Source of the DNA: Legionella qingyii
GTDB taxonomy: Bacteria; Pseudomonadota; Gammaproteobacteria; Legionellales; Legionellaceae
Length of the DNA stretch: 64,000 bases
Direction of reading: 5' to 3'
Assembly: GCF_003184185.1 (NCBI RefSeq)
Contig: NZ_QHJG01000013.1
Span: 82,891 to 146,890 of the forward strand
The position numbers and the translations under genes are program-made. Of this stretch, positions 33,619-45,902 are shown piece by piece; the first letter of the stretch is position 1, and each line of letters opens with the position of its first letter. Below the pieces are notes generated by a model. The model did no database searches and was not told where the DNA came from. It worked only from the letters and a program-made list of their open reading frames with translations.

Positions 33619-33771
33619 TTATAGCCCCAACAAATGTAAAACGAGCGAACATGGAGTTACGGGCTAAAAGCTTAAAGCTTAACGTCTTTTAGTCCTGACG
33701 AACCCGTTCTATCATCTTTAAATTTGTCTGGGATACGATAAGATTTTTCTTTTTATTAAGCTCTTTAGTTC

Positions 33772-34110
33772 TACGCCAGTGAATTTTGAGAAAAGACATA
33801 ACCATATAATTCAAAAGAATAAAGTGGTCGTATGCGGGTTAGAGTCATATAAAGGCCAACAACATCAGTTTACCCGCCGCACTCGATAACACTAAGTAGT
33901 CGTCCAGCAGAACAAACATTTTTACCAAAAATGAGATGAACAATAACGTGTGGTGTACGGCATTACCTAGATGTTAATAAAGCACCAACGACGAATACCT
34001 TTCCGCCGCAACAAAGATGGATGTCGCATTGACCTAAGCAACATACATTACTACCTAGTTAAAGTCTTCTCACGAGAAATGCAGGTCCTCTCTTTTAACG
34101 TCGAACCATC
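33772..34110 (+). CDS. secreted Cys-rich protein with CCSxxGGV motif
   Basis: 112 residues. Signal peptide MRSLKTLFCIGILSFLISPA then YAQ. The mature part opens SGCCSQMGGVSYCDSSAGRL and VCKNGFYSTCYC, then a second related unit RGCCLWKGGVVSTYSVTGFV and VCNDGSISEECSL. The pattern is CC-x3-GGV-x2-4-(C)...G-x-VC-x-(N/D)-G...C. The same motif occurs twice in the protein at 63120. Expected to be disulfide-rich and exported. Function unknown to me. Confidence 0.85.
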
Positions 34111-34173
34111 CAAAGGCTATATATGAAGCGTCGAATAAAAGTACGACGCATCATAGCGAGCGGTCCTTGCGTA

Positions 34174-34956
34174 TACGAACTGGCTTATGTTAGGTGGGAG
34201 TGGGATGATTTTGCCGTTTTTGGGAATTATGAAACGGATTGATTAATGCAGTGATACCTAAAATACCGCTTATCGGAAAACCGAAACCCACGACGCGGTG
34301 AATACAGACTTAGAGTTCTACTTTAACTTCTCAACCAGAGATATTCAGTCCGTCATATAGAATTATATCCGTGAAACTTACTACCTAAATACCTGTCTCG
34401 AGCTAAACGTCGTTTGTATCGTTTGAGCTATCCTTTTGGTGATTAAGAACTAGGTCAACCGCGTCCTCGTTCATTTGAAGCTTGTAGACGTCGGTACCTC
34501 AATAAAAGAATACGAGTTCAGTAGTCTCCGTTACGGTCACTTTAGTAAAGTAATCGCCCACGAGTGCCTTCATGATTTCCTCAACTTTCGAGTCTAGGAC
34601 ATTGATTTCGTTAGTTGTCGCGCGTATCCGACCGTTTTAGTGTTTTTTGTCAACATTAATCACCAGGACTCCTAAAATAATGATTACCTCATCTGCTCTT
34701 ATATGACGGTAAACCGAGATTCGAGTACGGTGACTAGTGACCTTACCCGACATGTTACTGACGACAAGAATCACGGAAACAACGCACGGTGAGGTTAGTA
34801 AAAGTTCGACGTCAACTTCGTTGACGGATAAAACCGAATACGCCCGTTAACCGAGTGCTCGCTCAGTTTCCCGGACGGTGTAAGTTTCTTTGTAAATAAT
34901 TATTAGATAAACTAGGACTGACCTAAAGTTACAGTTTTCGCTAATGCTCTTAAATC
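34174..34956 (+). CDS. thiM: hydroxyethylthiazole kinase
   Basis: Salvage enzyme phosphorylating the thiazole moiety of thiamine. MLDRIQSTLTLLKRQKPLIL then CLTNYVTMDFMANSLLALGA and APLMSESQD is the conserved N-terminus. It ends RVKGPATFKETFINNLFDPD. 260 residues; AGGA precedes the ATG at good spacing. Followed 2 bases later by thiD. Confidence 0.94.
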
Positions 34957-34958
34957 AA

Positions 34959-35783
34959 TACGCTATATTTCGGAATAGATATCGTCCTAAACTACCGAGT
35001 CCACCTCGTCCTTAAGTTCGACTGAATTTTTGTAAAAGACGAAATCCAACGATACCTTACTGACATGAATGCCGTGATGGACATGTCTTATGTACACCAC
35101 ATTCTGTGACAATGTGATAAGGTAACGTTCGATATCTTCTAGTTGATTTACGATATAAACTACTGTAATTTGGTCTGTCATATTTTTATCCATACGAGAA
35201 GTCATTACTTTAGTAACTTAATCAAAGGAGTAAAGAATTTTCTTTTCGGTATCTATAAGGACAACAGTAACTGGGACATTGTCAACGATTTTCACCTCTG
35301 GGTAATAATAACGGGCTCCGACAACTAAGTAACTATTGTGTTGAATACGGGGAACGATGACACTAATGGGGATTAGACGGTCTTCGTAGATGAAAATGTC
35401 CTTGTTGACGTAGTAGACTTTTTCTTTACGACATACAACCTGTTTTCGACGAACTTGAACCGGGATTTATGCAAAATGAGTTTCCGCCTGTAGAAAACGT
35501 GAGTCTTCTTAGTTTACTAAACAATTATCCTAGTTTGCCTCTATGAGTAACCAAACGTTCGGGTTCTTAATTAAGATTTTTATGGGTGCCTTGACCTACA
35601 TGGGAAAGACGTCGTTATTGTCGGACGGATCGAGTTTTTTAACTGAACCAAAGCCGTACGTCATAACGTTTTTTTATAAATAAATTACGGTATGTCCGTC
35701 GTTTTCTTTTAACGCAACCAGTTCCTTTACCTGGTCAGGTAGTAAAAATGGTAGATACCGGTCATGTTAATAATCTATAAATT
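34959..35783 (+). CDS. thiD: hydroxymethylpyrimidine (phosphate) kinase
   Basis: Phosphorylates the pyrimidine moiety of thiamine. MRYKALSIAGFDGSGGAGIQ then ADLKTFSA is the start (AG-DxSGGAGIQADLK). The end GQGNGPVHHFYHLW has the family's G-x-GPVxHF. 274 residues. Together with thiM it allows salvage of both halves of thiamine; thiE is not in this window. Confidence 0.94.
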
Positions 35784-35822
35784 TTGTATAGGCAAGATAG
35801 ACTCGACTACGAATAAGTGATG

Positions 35823-37037
35823 AGTACGAAAAACCCGATGACTGAGAACTACAACAAGTTAATCGAGGGGTTTTGTGTTCCGTGACTTTTCTTAATTATT
35901 CATTGGATAACAACTTATTGTTTTATATCATAGCCTCTTTCTATTGTGTGTTTTTCTTTGGTTATTGGGGTTTTCTTTACCAAAGTAAAGAAATTCGAAC
36001 TTCCGTCATTGTTTATTGCACGGATATTTTTTTTCTTTTTCTTGTTAGGGATAATTTGGGTCAAGACGTTCGCAATTGGTTATAACTGGTACTCCAAGTA
36101 ATTCAAAGAAGGGGGTCCGTCCATATCCAACGAGAACTCGTTTCGACATAACTTTTGGAGGACACGGATGAGGATAGTCCCCTACAAAAAGTTTATTTCT
36201 AACTCGTATAACTACTTTGACTTAAGATTTGGGGTTTCTTCATAGACGAACTAACGCAACGTTCTCGAATTATAGTAGGTAGTAATATGCTTGAGGTAAA
36301 ACGTAGTGTCCTGAGTCCCATATCCGATTTGAGTAACGAGGATATTTATGATGTTAAGGCTAGTTTCGAAAAAATTCTCCGTCAAAATCGTGTTAGTTAT
36401 TTCTGTAATTTTGTGGCATCTATTACATCGGACAAGAGGGTCCTAATTCTTTTTTACAGACTATACAAGGGTTTTGTTGGTATTAATTTATCTATTAAGC
36501 ATTGGGAAATAAATATAAGCCCGCATTATCATTTTAACGACGTTTTATTTGTGGGTTCCGATGGTATTTGGGTCATTATTACACTAACATTTTATGTAGT
36601 CGTCCTAGATACCTTACTTTGTAATTATTGACAAGCAGGAAGTCGTGACTTTCTTGCGTTCAGTTATCGTACCAATCATATATCGATAAATTTTGGGTCT
36701 AAGAACAAAACCCAAATTATTTCGGATGTCGTTCGTGACCGTCTTTTTAATTGAACCTTATAAATAGCTATTGTAACATAACGTTACTCTTGCCACGAAG
36801 GCTGGTTTTCGTTGGCTATTACTGTTTTTCTTTATTCGGTTACCGTCGAGCTCGGGTATTACATAATTTTCTTATTATGTTCATAACAGACATTATTCCT
36901 CGTTCGTGGTCTCGGTGATTCGATTAGTGGTGATTTTAACTGAATTGTGATTGTGAATATCCCTATTTTTTGCGATCGTTTTGTTCGTCGTAACCATAAT
37001 CATTTAATAAATAAGGAAGATTGTTCGAGTCAGAGTT
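35823..37037 (-). CDS. O-antigen ligase-like membrane protein (WaaL/Wzy family)
   Basis: 404 residues, about ten to twelve membrane spans, with the long periplasmic loop near the C-terminus that defines WaaL/Wzy proteins: LIGVGTGGFQYSFAQEQP then NEPHGQYWLTLAELGLIGIV, where the HGQ histidine is the conserved residue. The TTG start at 37037 overlaps the stop of the glycosyltransferase. It probably attaches or polymerises surface sugars on the lipid A core. WaaL versus Wzy cannot be settled from sequence. Confidence 0.83.
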
Positions 37038-37813
37038 TAATTAAGGAGACACGAAAACCCGTTAACTAGCTATAACGACAGAACTATGTTAACAAATTGT
37101 GGCGCTATTTTTCATGGAACACGTAATTTGTGACGTTTATTTTTTGGATAAGACGGTAGGTTTTTTGGTGCAACGTTCTATATTGTAGACTTTTTGTAGG
37201 TACTTCATGAACGGTAACAAAATTATTTTGACCTAGAAGAGAATAAGTTCTACATACAGAAACGTGACATTCTACTTATAAATAAGTAGAATATATTTTG
37301 TACTGAGTGTAGAAATTTACTCACTACGTATTATTGTAAAAACTAAAAGGGTTAAGCACACGGGAGACCTTCATGATAAAAAAGTACGTGTTACAGTAAT
37401 GACTTTATCCGCAAACGTGCAAATTTTTCTGCTTGCACTGCAAATCCCGATCTTCTTATAAAATTCCCAACTAATATCTTTATGTAAACTTAACGCTAAG
37501 ACTTTCGTAGCCGACGTAAGCTGCTGTACCGGTTTTACTAAAGAACGACGTTAAGGAGTGACTGGCTGAGTAGTCGTAGTTCTAAATTATGGGTTAGCGG
37601 ACATCGAAAACTATTACGAGAAACAAAAACCCGTGGTATTGGGCCGGTCAGACATCTCTTTTGCACAAGTCACATAAGAAACCGTTAGCGATGACACAAT
37701 AGCCATGAAGGGCTTAGGTCATGCTGATGAAGTAGCCGTTTAGCATGCCTAAGCTCTGTAGAAGATTATAAAGAGAGAAGTAAAAATCAATAATAATAAT
37801 GTCAGTTACTGTA
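37034..37813 (-). CDS. family 2 glycosyltransferase, LPS core (WaaE/KdtX-like)
   Basis: 259 residues. MSLTVIIITKNEERNIRRCL then ESVRFADEVVVLDSGS is the GT2 start with the DSGS metal site. MFFRCYILQRGFLDGRIGFL then FAVFNAQGTFYRGVKQLYQD matches WaaE-type beta-1,4-glucosyltransferases of the LPS inner core. It starts directly at the clpA stop (TAAATG) and overlaps the WaaL-like gene, forming a pair for surface sugar assembly. Confidence 0.87.
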
Positions 37814-40078
37814 AATTTTTTGTGGGAGAGATACTAGTACTGACAGTTTTACGTCGAATGGCAGAAAATGAAAATTCCACTGTACAGGTGGTACGTAGTT
37901 AAATGGCTTATTTTCGAGTAGTCGGTCACCAAAAAAATGTAAAAGAACTTAGTTAGCTCGGTAGCCTGCTCGGGGGTAGTGAAACAGTATTGGTACGAGT
38001 TATTCGGTGAGTGCTCGGTAAAATAGCTGCAACTTTCATTGCGGGAATACTGAATTAACGAGTAGGTTGAGGTATTACTTGAATAGTTGTTGGTTTGGTT
38101 AACAGTGTCGTAGGTTACCTCGTTTTAATTATTAACGTAGCTCAGACAAAGATTTGAGTCCTGATTTAACGAAAAATTATTGGAGTTCGGGTAGTAACGA
38201 CAATAGAACAACACTTTTCGGTTACCTTAAAGCATGGTAGAGGGGACGGGGACGTAATCTCCAGTAATGGTCTTATTATACAGATTTTAGTCGAACTGCC
38301 GGTAAGCATAGCCAATTCCATGGTACTAGGTATTAAACGTTGTCATTTAATTTATGTAGACCTACACGAAAAAGATAAAGTAGTTCATTGTTGTGACGTA
38401 CTCCTAAAAATCAGTGACGAAGTCAGTTGTTTGGTGGAACTAGTATTGGTTGTATAGGACCTCCACGTGGTTAATTTGCACTTTGCCATACGAAAAGGTA
38501 CATAAGTCTGTATAGTTTCGCATTATTAAGATACGGATTTTGTAACCGGTTAACAGACCAATGAAGACAAAAAGGTTGGGGGCAACCAGGTCGTTTATCC
38601 TTTGTAGGATGACCGAAAACCCCTAGAGATTCAGGACTTGCTGGATTAAATTACCGTCTTCGATTGCGTCACTAGCGAACTAGAACGGGTATCTGATTCT
38701 CAAAGTTTAGTGCAAGATTTAATGCATTGCATAGAAATAGTGCTCGTCTATGAAAGAACTATCCATACGCACGTTAAAAACGTTGTTGTGAGAGCTAAAG
38801 CCACTGTGATTACTAAAAGAACGCAAATGAGCGGCAATTATTTAAGACTATCCGCGGACGGAGCAGTTGGTGTAGCTAACGAAATAGTCCATTTTTAGCC
38901 AGTAACTACATAAAACGTCTATTAAGTCGTCGACGAAAATCACGTCCTTATCACTTAAAGTGTGGTACTACGAGAAGATTAGCAGGAAAATTGGGAAAGT
39001 TATAAAGTTTTCAAAGTAGATGACATCCAAGTCCATATAGTTAAAAAACCTTTGCAGAACGATTTCGAGATAGAAAAAGTTTTTATGGAGCCATAAGGAC
39101 TATGCAACATCTTGGTTATGTAAAATCGAGTGGCAAACGGTTGTTCCCAAATTAATCTAATCTACGTAGGTATTGTGGTGGACTACGTCGAGGTCGTGGT
39201 TATTAACATACTTAAAGTAGTTACTTGTTATGCCGTGGTAGAACAACTGGATTAACAAAATTGTGGCGGAAATTGGCAAAAAGTTTTAGTGGTGCTATAA
39301 ACCAAGGTCGTTCGTTTCGTGGATTCAGTTCCCTTATCTGTTGTGTTAGTGCCTAGCGCAGCCCATAAAGTGGTAGATGTTACGCAGCTCGATTCGGAAG
39401 TCGCTAACGTCAAAATGGATGGGGCCGAAGCGGCTGTTCGTTACCTAATAAAAAAGCTGCAGCCGTATTATGGACTTATCATGCGACATAAAGAAGTACT
39501 GCAGGTTAGTTGCCTAGTTAGAAAGGAACAAAGCGTGCAGCCAACTCCAAGCATGTTATTGAAAGGTCTCCACTAAGTAATGGGAGACTACTCGAGTATA
39601 GTAGAAGGTATCTCAAGTACAAAAGCACGTATAGTAACAAAACTATGAACCTTTGAGGTACTCTCTATATTAATTAATGTAGTTCGGCACATTACAAAAG
39701 TGCTGCATTTTTTATTTGACGAACTGAAAGAACAAGCGATTTTTAACGACGATTTTGCAATCGTGGTCAATGAAGTCAAAAAGGACGTCTAACTTGTACT
39801 TTATGTCGTGCAACGTTGTGTGCAACTTTTGGTTCACATCCAACTCAAAGAGATAGGTTAAGTAGAAGTCCTTAAGACCCTCAGCAAAGTAGTTACTTAA
39901 GTTAATTTAGCGCCGCATTACGAAGTTATAAACGTAGTGTTCGAACGTTATGTGAAGGACGGCGACCCAATAGTTCGTTACTGTTGTTGTTTACGAGTTG
40001 ACAGTATTTAAGTACTGCGAAGAGAAAACGAAGGAACTTCCGATTTAAGTTCCACTTAAGTTCAAGAAATAAATTGTA
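37814..40078 (-). CDS. clpA: ATP-dependent Clp protease ATP-binding subunit ClpA
   Basis: Unfoldase that feeds substrates to ClpP. 754 residues, the normal two-AAA+ length. N-terminus MLNKELEFTLNLAFKEAKEK; C-terminus ELLFGKLMHGGHVTLKVKDG. Paired with clpS upstream, the standard order. The adaptor interaction makes it the N-end-rule degradation machine. Confidence 0.96.
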
Positions 40079-40108
40079 ACAGCAACGAGGAGAAGTCGGG
40101 TGTCGTTT

Positions 40109-40432
40109 AATGAGCCCAAGGTACGACCTATCGTTACCCACGACTAAGTAAGACCGCATAAGTAAATGGTCACGATGAAAACAAAGACGATATAGAGCAC
40201 ATTTATGGGGTGTGTGCGGAAAAGGAACCTATACTTGGACATTGTAGTGGACTTACCGTTAAAGAAGTAAATCCACTTTTTTTACGAAGTCATGGAGTTG
40301 ATGTTTTAGGTATCCACATATTAGTAGTAACTCGTTGTGATGAAACATGAAAGATCCGTCAGACAAAAGGCACGAATTGAGGCCAAGTCGCTGAAATACG
40401 GAATGTTAAAGGAGATCTAAAACGGGCGAGTA
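40109..40432 (-). CDS. clpS: ClpA adaptor protein ClpS
   Basis: N-recognin adaptor. 107 residues starting MSGQNLEEIVRHKVAEPELS and containing LPRKYKVVLLNDDY, the conserved V-x-L-x-N-D-D motif of the substrate pocket. It ends RDIAETKVALVNEYARMNQH. It lies 30 bases before clpA. Confidence 0.95.
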
Positions 40433-40667
40433 TTGTATGTTGGAGATATGATAAAAATATCTGAGGGATGCGTGAAAACCGGTCATTTTAGTAGATAAAA
40501 ATTACTTTTTTAATCAGAAACTTTATTAGTTTTTGTATAACTAATCTATTGTAAGTAAATTCCAGATTTAACATTACCATACCTTCATCGGAGACTACTT
40601 TTATGTTTTAACCTTTATTAGGATTGAAGATAACGTAAAATGACTCCGATGTAAAGTAGGTATGCTA

Positions 40668-41924
40668 AATGTATACAAATTAATAAAGTAGAGGTTTCGG
40701 TCTCGACGAGTGGTTTCAACGAGGCGAGTATGGTGCAAGTTTTAGTATCCAGTGACAAAATCGACGCTATCGTCGAACGTACGGAAACTATTAATTTAGT
40801 CGACGAAGTAAGGTAGGGTATACTGCATTGTAGTAAAGTCGTCTATCTTATTATCTGGGTCCCAAATGAAATAAGAAAGGACGTATAAAACCACGACAAG
40901 GTACACAACGAAGTTTATGTCGTTGTAGTAGTGAATATAACCGTGGACCTCGCTATGGTTATGGCGGATGAACCCGTCGATTTCGTAGTCTTTATATTAG
41001 TGGCAAATTCAATTCACATCGTTAATGCGATATTAGAAGGCCAGAATTTTCTTAAACAACGTTCTTGCGTAGTCGTTAATGTAGTAACTACTACTAAACG
41101 AACGGTCAAAAACCTAAGAACTTAAGGTAGGTTCCTGGTGGAAGTATAAGAAACCGTGGTTTTTGTAGTGCACGTTGAACTATCGGGGTTAGAAATTTAC
41201 GTGGAAGTCATTTGAAGTATTATAACGGAAATACTTGGTTTCAATGACATACCGCCAGTAATAGTTAACGTATAACCTAACGCCGAGAATGGTTTGCGTA
41301 GCAAGGAAGAAATCTTTGACCAAACTACGGATACGGTGTTAAGAGCCCTTTTGCCTAAAAAAATTGTGGGTATAGGAAATAATTCTTAAGTTAGTGAAAG
41401 AATCGAAGACCTCTTAGTCGGAAGGTAAGTTATGGTCGTATCTATAGGAGTCTCAAAAGGGATTTTTATTGGTATAGCCAAAAGAGTCCAAGAAATTCAC
41501 CTGAACCCTGCGGCCATTTTATAGCTTAACCCGCGTTTGTTCATATTTCTAGGTAAAGAACTGCTTATCGCTGCAACTCACTCGCTTAAGGCGGAGGTTG
41601 ACCTCAACAGTCCCCCGGAAATTAGCTTTGTTGTATAAAAAAGTAGCGTAGATTTCAAAGAAATCCATTGGTAACTAGTCGTGGTATTTGAAATCAACGA
41701 AAAAGCGGCCGTATATGAAGGTAGGTCCGTTAAAAAGAGAATAGCGGTATACGAAAACGTTGTCGTCGTAGTTGTTGAGCTTAGTAACCGCCCCAATGTA
41801 GTTGTGGTTAAGGTAGAGGAAGTTATTTTCCTTATTACCCTAATAATCCATGTGCTTCACTGTCTAGTCGTCGTTGACATTATCGGAGTGGTACACTTCC
41901 GTGAAACTAAAATAGCATACAGTA
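40668..41924 (-). CDS. icd: isocitrate dehydrogenase (NADP)
   Basis: TCA cycle enzyme. 418 residues, as in E. coli. MTYDKIKVPSHGEAI at the start with GGAG before the ATG. The end is [20 protein letters not shown] then MQAAIAAKTVTYDFERGMSG, the standard C-terminal helix and clasp region. Alone in its transcript; a 235-base gap separates it from clpS. Confidence 0.96.
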
Positions 41925-42022
41925 ACTGTTGAGGCATTTTAATCTCTTTTCCGTTACTATCGTACACTATCTAACCTTAGGGTTCATGGTAAAAATAAAT
42001 TAACAGATACGAACTTACAAAT

Positions 42023-42721
42023 GATACGTACAACGTTGTAAAACTAGACGAGTTGTTCAACTAGTATAGGACGAAGTTGTAACTATATCAGTAAAAAACG
42101 TTCTATATAACTGTTACTAGGTAGTAGACAACGTCTTCCAAAAACGTTTTAAGGTAACATCGGAAACGAAAAATTTGCTTCTTTTAGTAATTAAAACCAC
42201 TGATTTATTTTTAATGCCTTTATTAAAAGGCCTTAGTACACATAGCGGACACGTAGAAAAAGGTCTCACAAAGGACCATTTATTAGAAATTCACTTATTC
42301 AACTTAATAATACTTGTCGTTGATAAAAGGGGAAACCGTCATTGACAAAATAAAATAAACGGTTGAATAAATGAAGGACTACACGGACGCCTAATATAAC
42401 TGGTTTGACGTTTTCGCAAAAAAACTAGGGTAATAGACATTTTTAAGCTAAACCTAGTTTGAGTATTGCAACCAATAAATTTACTTTCTGTTATAACGCT
42501 GGTGGCCTTACATGATTTCGTTATTCTGGAGGTGGTAGGAAGACCTAATGTCGGACTCGACGAAAATTTCGCCAAACAAGTAATACCACATTCACTTGTT
42601 TCCAGAATGGAGATGGGTGTTACACGAATTAAAGTTGAAAAAGTAGTGGTTGGTAATGTTATACTAAGTAGCGTATGCATTTAACTGTTTTTTTCTCTCT
42701 TTGGTTCTAACACATAAAGTA
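42023..42721 (-). CDS. secreted protein of unknown function, 232 residues
   Basis: Signal peptide MKYTILVSLFFCQFTYA. The mature protein reads VHLHHNEQTALKAAQAVIQK, then GGGLIALVHSGGRNIVFHLN, then RYEFDPNRIFTDNG, later KGKIVAVHNNSTYSLKDYLP and YGILQ-type segments. The clustered H-x-H-x-N-E and V-H-N-N motifs look like metal ligands of a hydrolase, perhaps an amidase or peptidase, but I cannot name a family. There are no cysteines in the segments read. Confidence 0.82.
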
Positions 42722-42865
42722 TTTGTTAAAAGTGGTATTTCATATTAAAAACGCAATAACATATTCTTAATTGGATGTTTTTGTTACTTAACTTAAAATC
42801 TTAACGGGTATTACACCTTTTGAGGATGATATTCGTCTGATCTTTGAGCAAAATATAGTACGAAT

Positions 42866-43414
42866 TACGGTCTTTAATATAATAACTTATTTGGAATACC
42901 ACAGCAGTCGGTTAAGAGACCACTACGAGGCCTTGTGTGTAATTGACGAAAATAATTATTTGGCCCCAAAATGCGTCGTCCTGCCAATCTATTTTTGTCA
43001 CTTCCGGACAATAATAATTGCTTAGTACCTCGGGATGTTGTAGTCGATTGGGTAGGGTTTAAGTTATTTGCCTTCATAATAACCCAAGTTCAACTTCCGT
43101 ATGGATTACTTGATCTAAATCAAGGAGAATTTTTTCCAAATCAAGAATTCCTATAATCGAAAAATGGACGGCTTCAGTCTGACTAACTACTTGGAGTTAA
43201 TACCGGTGCATAAGGAGGATAAGCGAAGGCCTTTTTATAAGGATGGTCAACCGACCTTTAATAAAATTTTCTTCCTTTTTTAGTAGTTCAAGCATTTTAC
43301 TGACGCCGTTAACCCAAAGGATGCAATTCTAATCAAGCGGTAGTTTAACCACTGACCTTTAATCTCTTAAATGTTGGACCACTCATGGCTTATTATGTAG
43401 TAGTTAAGTTTATT
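42866..43414 (+). CDS. rluE: 23S rRNA pseudouridine synthase RluE
   Basis: Small RsuA-type synthase without an S4 domain. MPEIILLNKPYGVVSQFSGD, TLTAFINKPGFYAAGRLDKN then SEGLLLLTNHGALQHQLTHP show the catalytic aspartate motif GRLDxxSEGLLLLT. It ends RHQIGDWKLENLQPGEY. 182 residues, close to E. coli RluE, which modifies position 2457. Confidence 0.92.
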
Positions 43415-43502
43415 GGGCTGGCCGTACCCTTAAGTTGGTCCCAAGAGGTACGATATCATGTCACTGTTCTACGTCCGAGGAAGCAACGGAACCCTACTGC
43501 TG

Positions 43503-43982
43503 AATTGCTATTTGGTCTGCAAAATCGTTCCATAGAAGTGGTTCGTCCGCTTAGGTACCGGTCTGTTTGTAAGGATGGTTACGCGATCGATTTCCGTACT
43601 TATTTGATATCAACTTTGGCTCTTCTCGACATTAATTTCTCTATTAGCTAACCATATTTTCTGTTTTCTTAGGTTAGTTCTTCTAAACGACGTAGTACCT
43701 TTTTTTAACTTTAGCAGAACTAAACGACCTTCGTTAGGTCCAGTGGTTATTGTTCCGTTTACTTACGAGAGGTTAATGGCAACGGTTATTCTGTAGGTTA
43801 TTATTAGGGTGTTTGTCATTACATCAGTCAGATTTCAATGGGCCATTTTTTATGAGATATATTTCGTGCTCATTATTTTGGGTCCCTCCAGATTTTCGTC
43901 TCTAATTAAGTCCGTATCCGTTATATCTGTTTTCTTCTCGTTGTTATTTAGGGTTCTTATTTGCATACGCTTCTAAAGAGTA
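43503..43982 (-). CDS. mreD: rod shape protein MreD
   Basis: 159-residue polytopic membrane protein of the elongasome. MRNLRIRLFLGFIVALLLSI then LPMPELISAFRPPGFYYSCF matches the MreD start (P-x-W/F...RP). Five hydrophobic segments; ends WIRLLGEDTLLKRLVYR. AAGGAG precedes the start; the ATG overlaps the mreC stop. Confidence 0.92.
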
Positions 43983-44887
43983 GTGTATCAGAGGAATCGT
44001 AAATTTGCAAGTAATTAAACACATAAATTGACGAGAACGAGGCGTAGAACGGTATAGTCGTTATGGTTGGCTAATGCTAATTCATCACGTTGTCCAAAAT
44101 GAAATTGGAATTGTTTTAGAAGTGGTCCCTACGATAAGTGAAGAAGGTGTGAGGGGTGTCCCATTGGAAGTCCCATCACGGATAGGTTTGGACTTCATTG
44201 ATCATGTAGCGGTCCTACTTAGCTGCTTCAAAACCCATTTAATTAATTTCTATTAAAGAGATATAGTAAACAAGGTTGTTCTTAACGCGCGAGGGGGCAC
44301 GCTAATAACGCGTGTCCTTGTCGCGAGAATCTCAGTCTTTATTCATTCTGACATGAACAATATCCTGGTTGTAGTTGTTAAACGGGGTATTGCGGAAATC
44401 GCAGATTTTGCCCAACAGGATGTATCCGCGGTAGCGCAAAAGGAAATAAATTTTATTGATAGACTGCACTTAACGAGCATAGTTGTCGTTCTTAAACACG
44501 GCGGTAACGTGAGTACAGACGAAAACTTCTCCATTCCTCGTTAAGAAAATTAACACTCAAAAGAAAAACATAATACTAATTAAAAACATTGAGACGAAGG
44601 TTGTACCAAACGACTATCGCATTAACGTATAAAAGTCGTTAATTTCGAAAAAAGCGCGATTGGTCGCTGACATGGGTCGGTTATTGCGCATGTCCTATTA
44701 GATGACGCATAACGTTTCCTCGTTGTTGTTCCCTTTTTGGTGATGCGTGCAATAGATTTATTGCTATTACCATTAGTCTCTTGTAGTTTTTTTGTCTTTT
44801 CTGTTCTCGCTCGTGTTTAGGATATCTTGACATGGGCGCAGATGATTTATTAGACAATATGCATGATAAGACAACTCTCCTTTAGTG
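43982..44887 (-). CDS. mreC: rod shape protein MreC
   Basis: Bitopic membrane scaffold of the elongasome, 301 residues. VISSQQNSTYNRLFSRRGYS then SIGFVLALVFSVFLMFSDYH is the typical short cytoplasmic tip and helix. The end has VGSVEEVNSIPGEDFVKVKV. The only canonical start that keeps the conserved LFSR tip is a GTG at 44887, inside the mreB end (23-base overlap). Confidence 0.91.
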
Positions 44888-45902
44888 GCGGCGCATTTAG
44901 GTACCAAAGATTTCGAAATGGTGGTGGTGCACGATGTGTCCAGTCGCCTAGAAGTCGTTAATTATGTCCATTTGGTCAAAGAAGGTACTCGTTTCATAGA
45001 TACAAAAAGTTGTCTCGTGGTGGAGGTCAATTTTGGTATGGGGCGAGTCGTTACAGTCGACGGTTGAGTCCACCTCGATTAAGATCTCGCCGAGAGTGAC
45101 GTGGTTGTTATGGCCTATTGCCAAGAACGTCACGAAGATTTTAAAGACGCGATCAGTTTTATTTTGATGCCCCTTGTGGAAGTCGTTCCAAAGACGGCGC
45201 TTGAAGTTAAAGTTTATTTAGCGCCGAACCCTTCCGACTCGGTTAAAGTACGAATTACGCAAGACGTCATCAAAGGGGTTATTCACACGGTATCAATGCT
45301 GCATGTATTCTATGTTAGCGTAGTAGTTTGAATAGCGGTGGCTATGCTTGCCTAACTACTATTTGATAAGGTGAATTCCTTTATTAGCGTTGAAGGCAAC
45401 ATGGTGGTGGATATAGGTGTTGGTATCTCGGTGACCGAAGAAGTTGACCGTAAGGTCTGGGATTTCGTCGACGGTATCCGAGAAGTTATTCTTTATGAAG
45501 CGCTCGTGGTCGTGGGTAACGACTAAGCGCTTAGCGTGCTGCAAGATGAACACACCTTGGTGTTCCTTGTGTTTGATTTTGAGCACCTGAACCTGCATTC
45601 TTAAATAAAAGTACTTGAAATACTTACTTTACGACGTCGTAAAAAAGTCATTGTTTTTTCAGTCGTTAGTGAGGTAGAAAGTAACCAGATTACCGTAACT
45701 ACAAAGGACCCCAAGAAGGGTTGTACGCGAAGCGAAGTTCCGGATGTCGCCGTTGTGCAAAAACAGGACTAAGTAATGCATTTCGTTGATGTCTCCCAAG
45801 TAAATCTTGTTAGGGAAATAGAGAGTGTATTTAGTTACATAATCGACAGGGGTTTAGTTAGCTATTTAGTAACCTCTTGTGCGGGGAATTAAAAGACTTG
45901 TA
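44865..45902 (-). CDS. mreB: rod shape protein MreB (bacterial actin)
   Basis: 345-residue actin homologue that directs lateral wall synthesis. MFRKLRGVFSNDLSIDLGTA is the usual start with phosphate loop 1. MLQHFIHKVHENKFLRPSPR then VLICVPC matches the second conserved block. It ends METMDLRGGDFLSTE-like. First gene of mreBCD; its promoter lies in 45903-46259. Confidence 0.96.

Noticed and set aside
33011..33652. A 213-codon reading frame on the printed minus strand, the longest in the window as printed
   Set aside because: It lies over the rhomboid gene of the mirrored reading. Low stop density follows from the hydrophobic codon usage; the translation has no recognisable motif, start context or ribosome site.
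36001..36060. An in-frame stop within the WaaL-like gene
   Set aside because: I had dropped a T from a run when reversing the line; with the correct count the frame is open.
44865..44887. mreC seemed to lack any start codon before its conserved LFSR tip
   Set aside because: Re-reading the junction showed an in-frame GTG at 44887 within the mreB end, a normal translational overlap.
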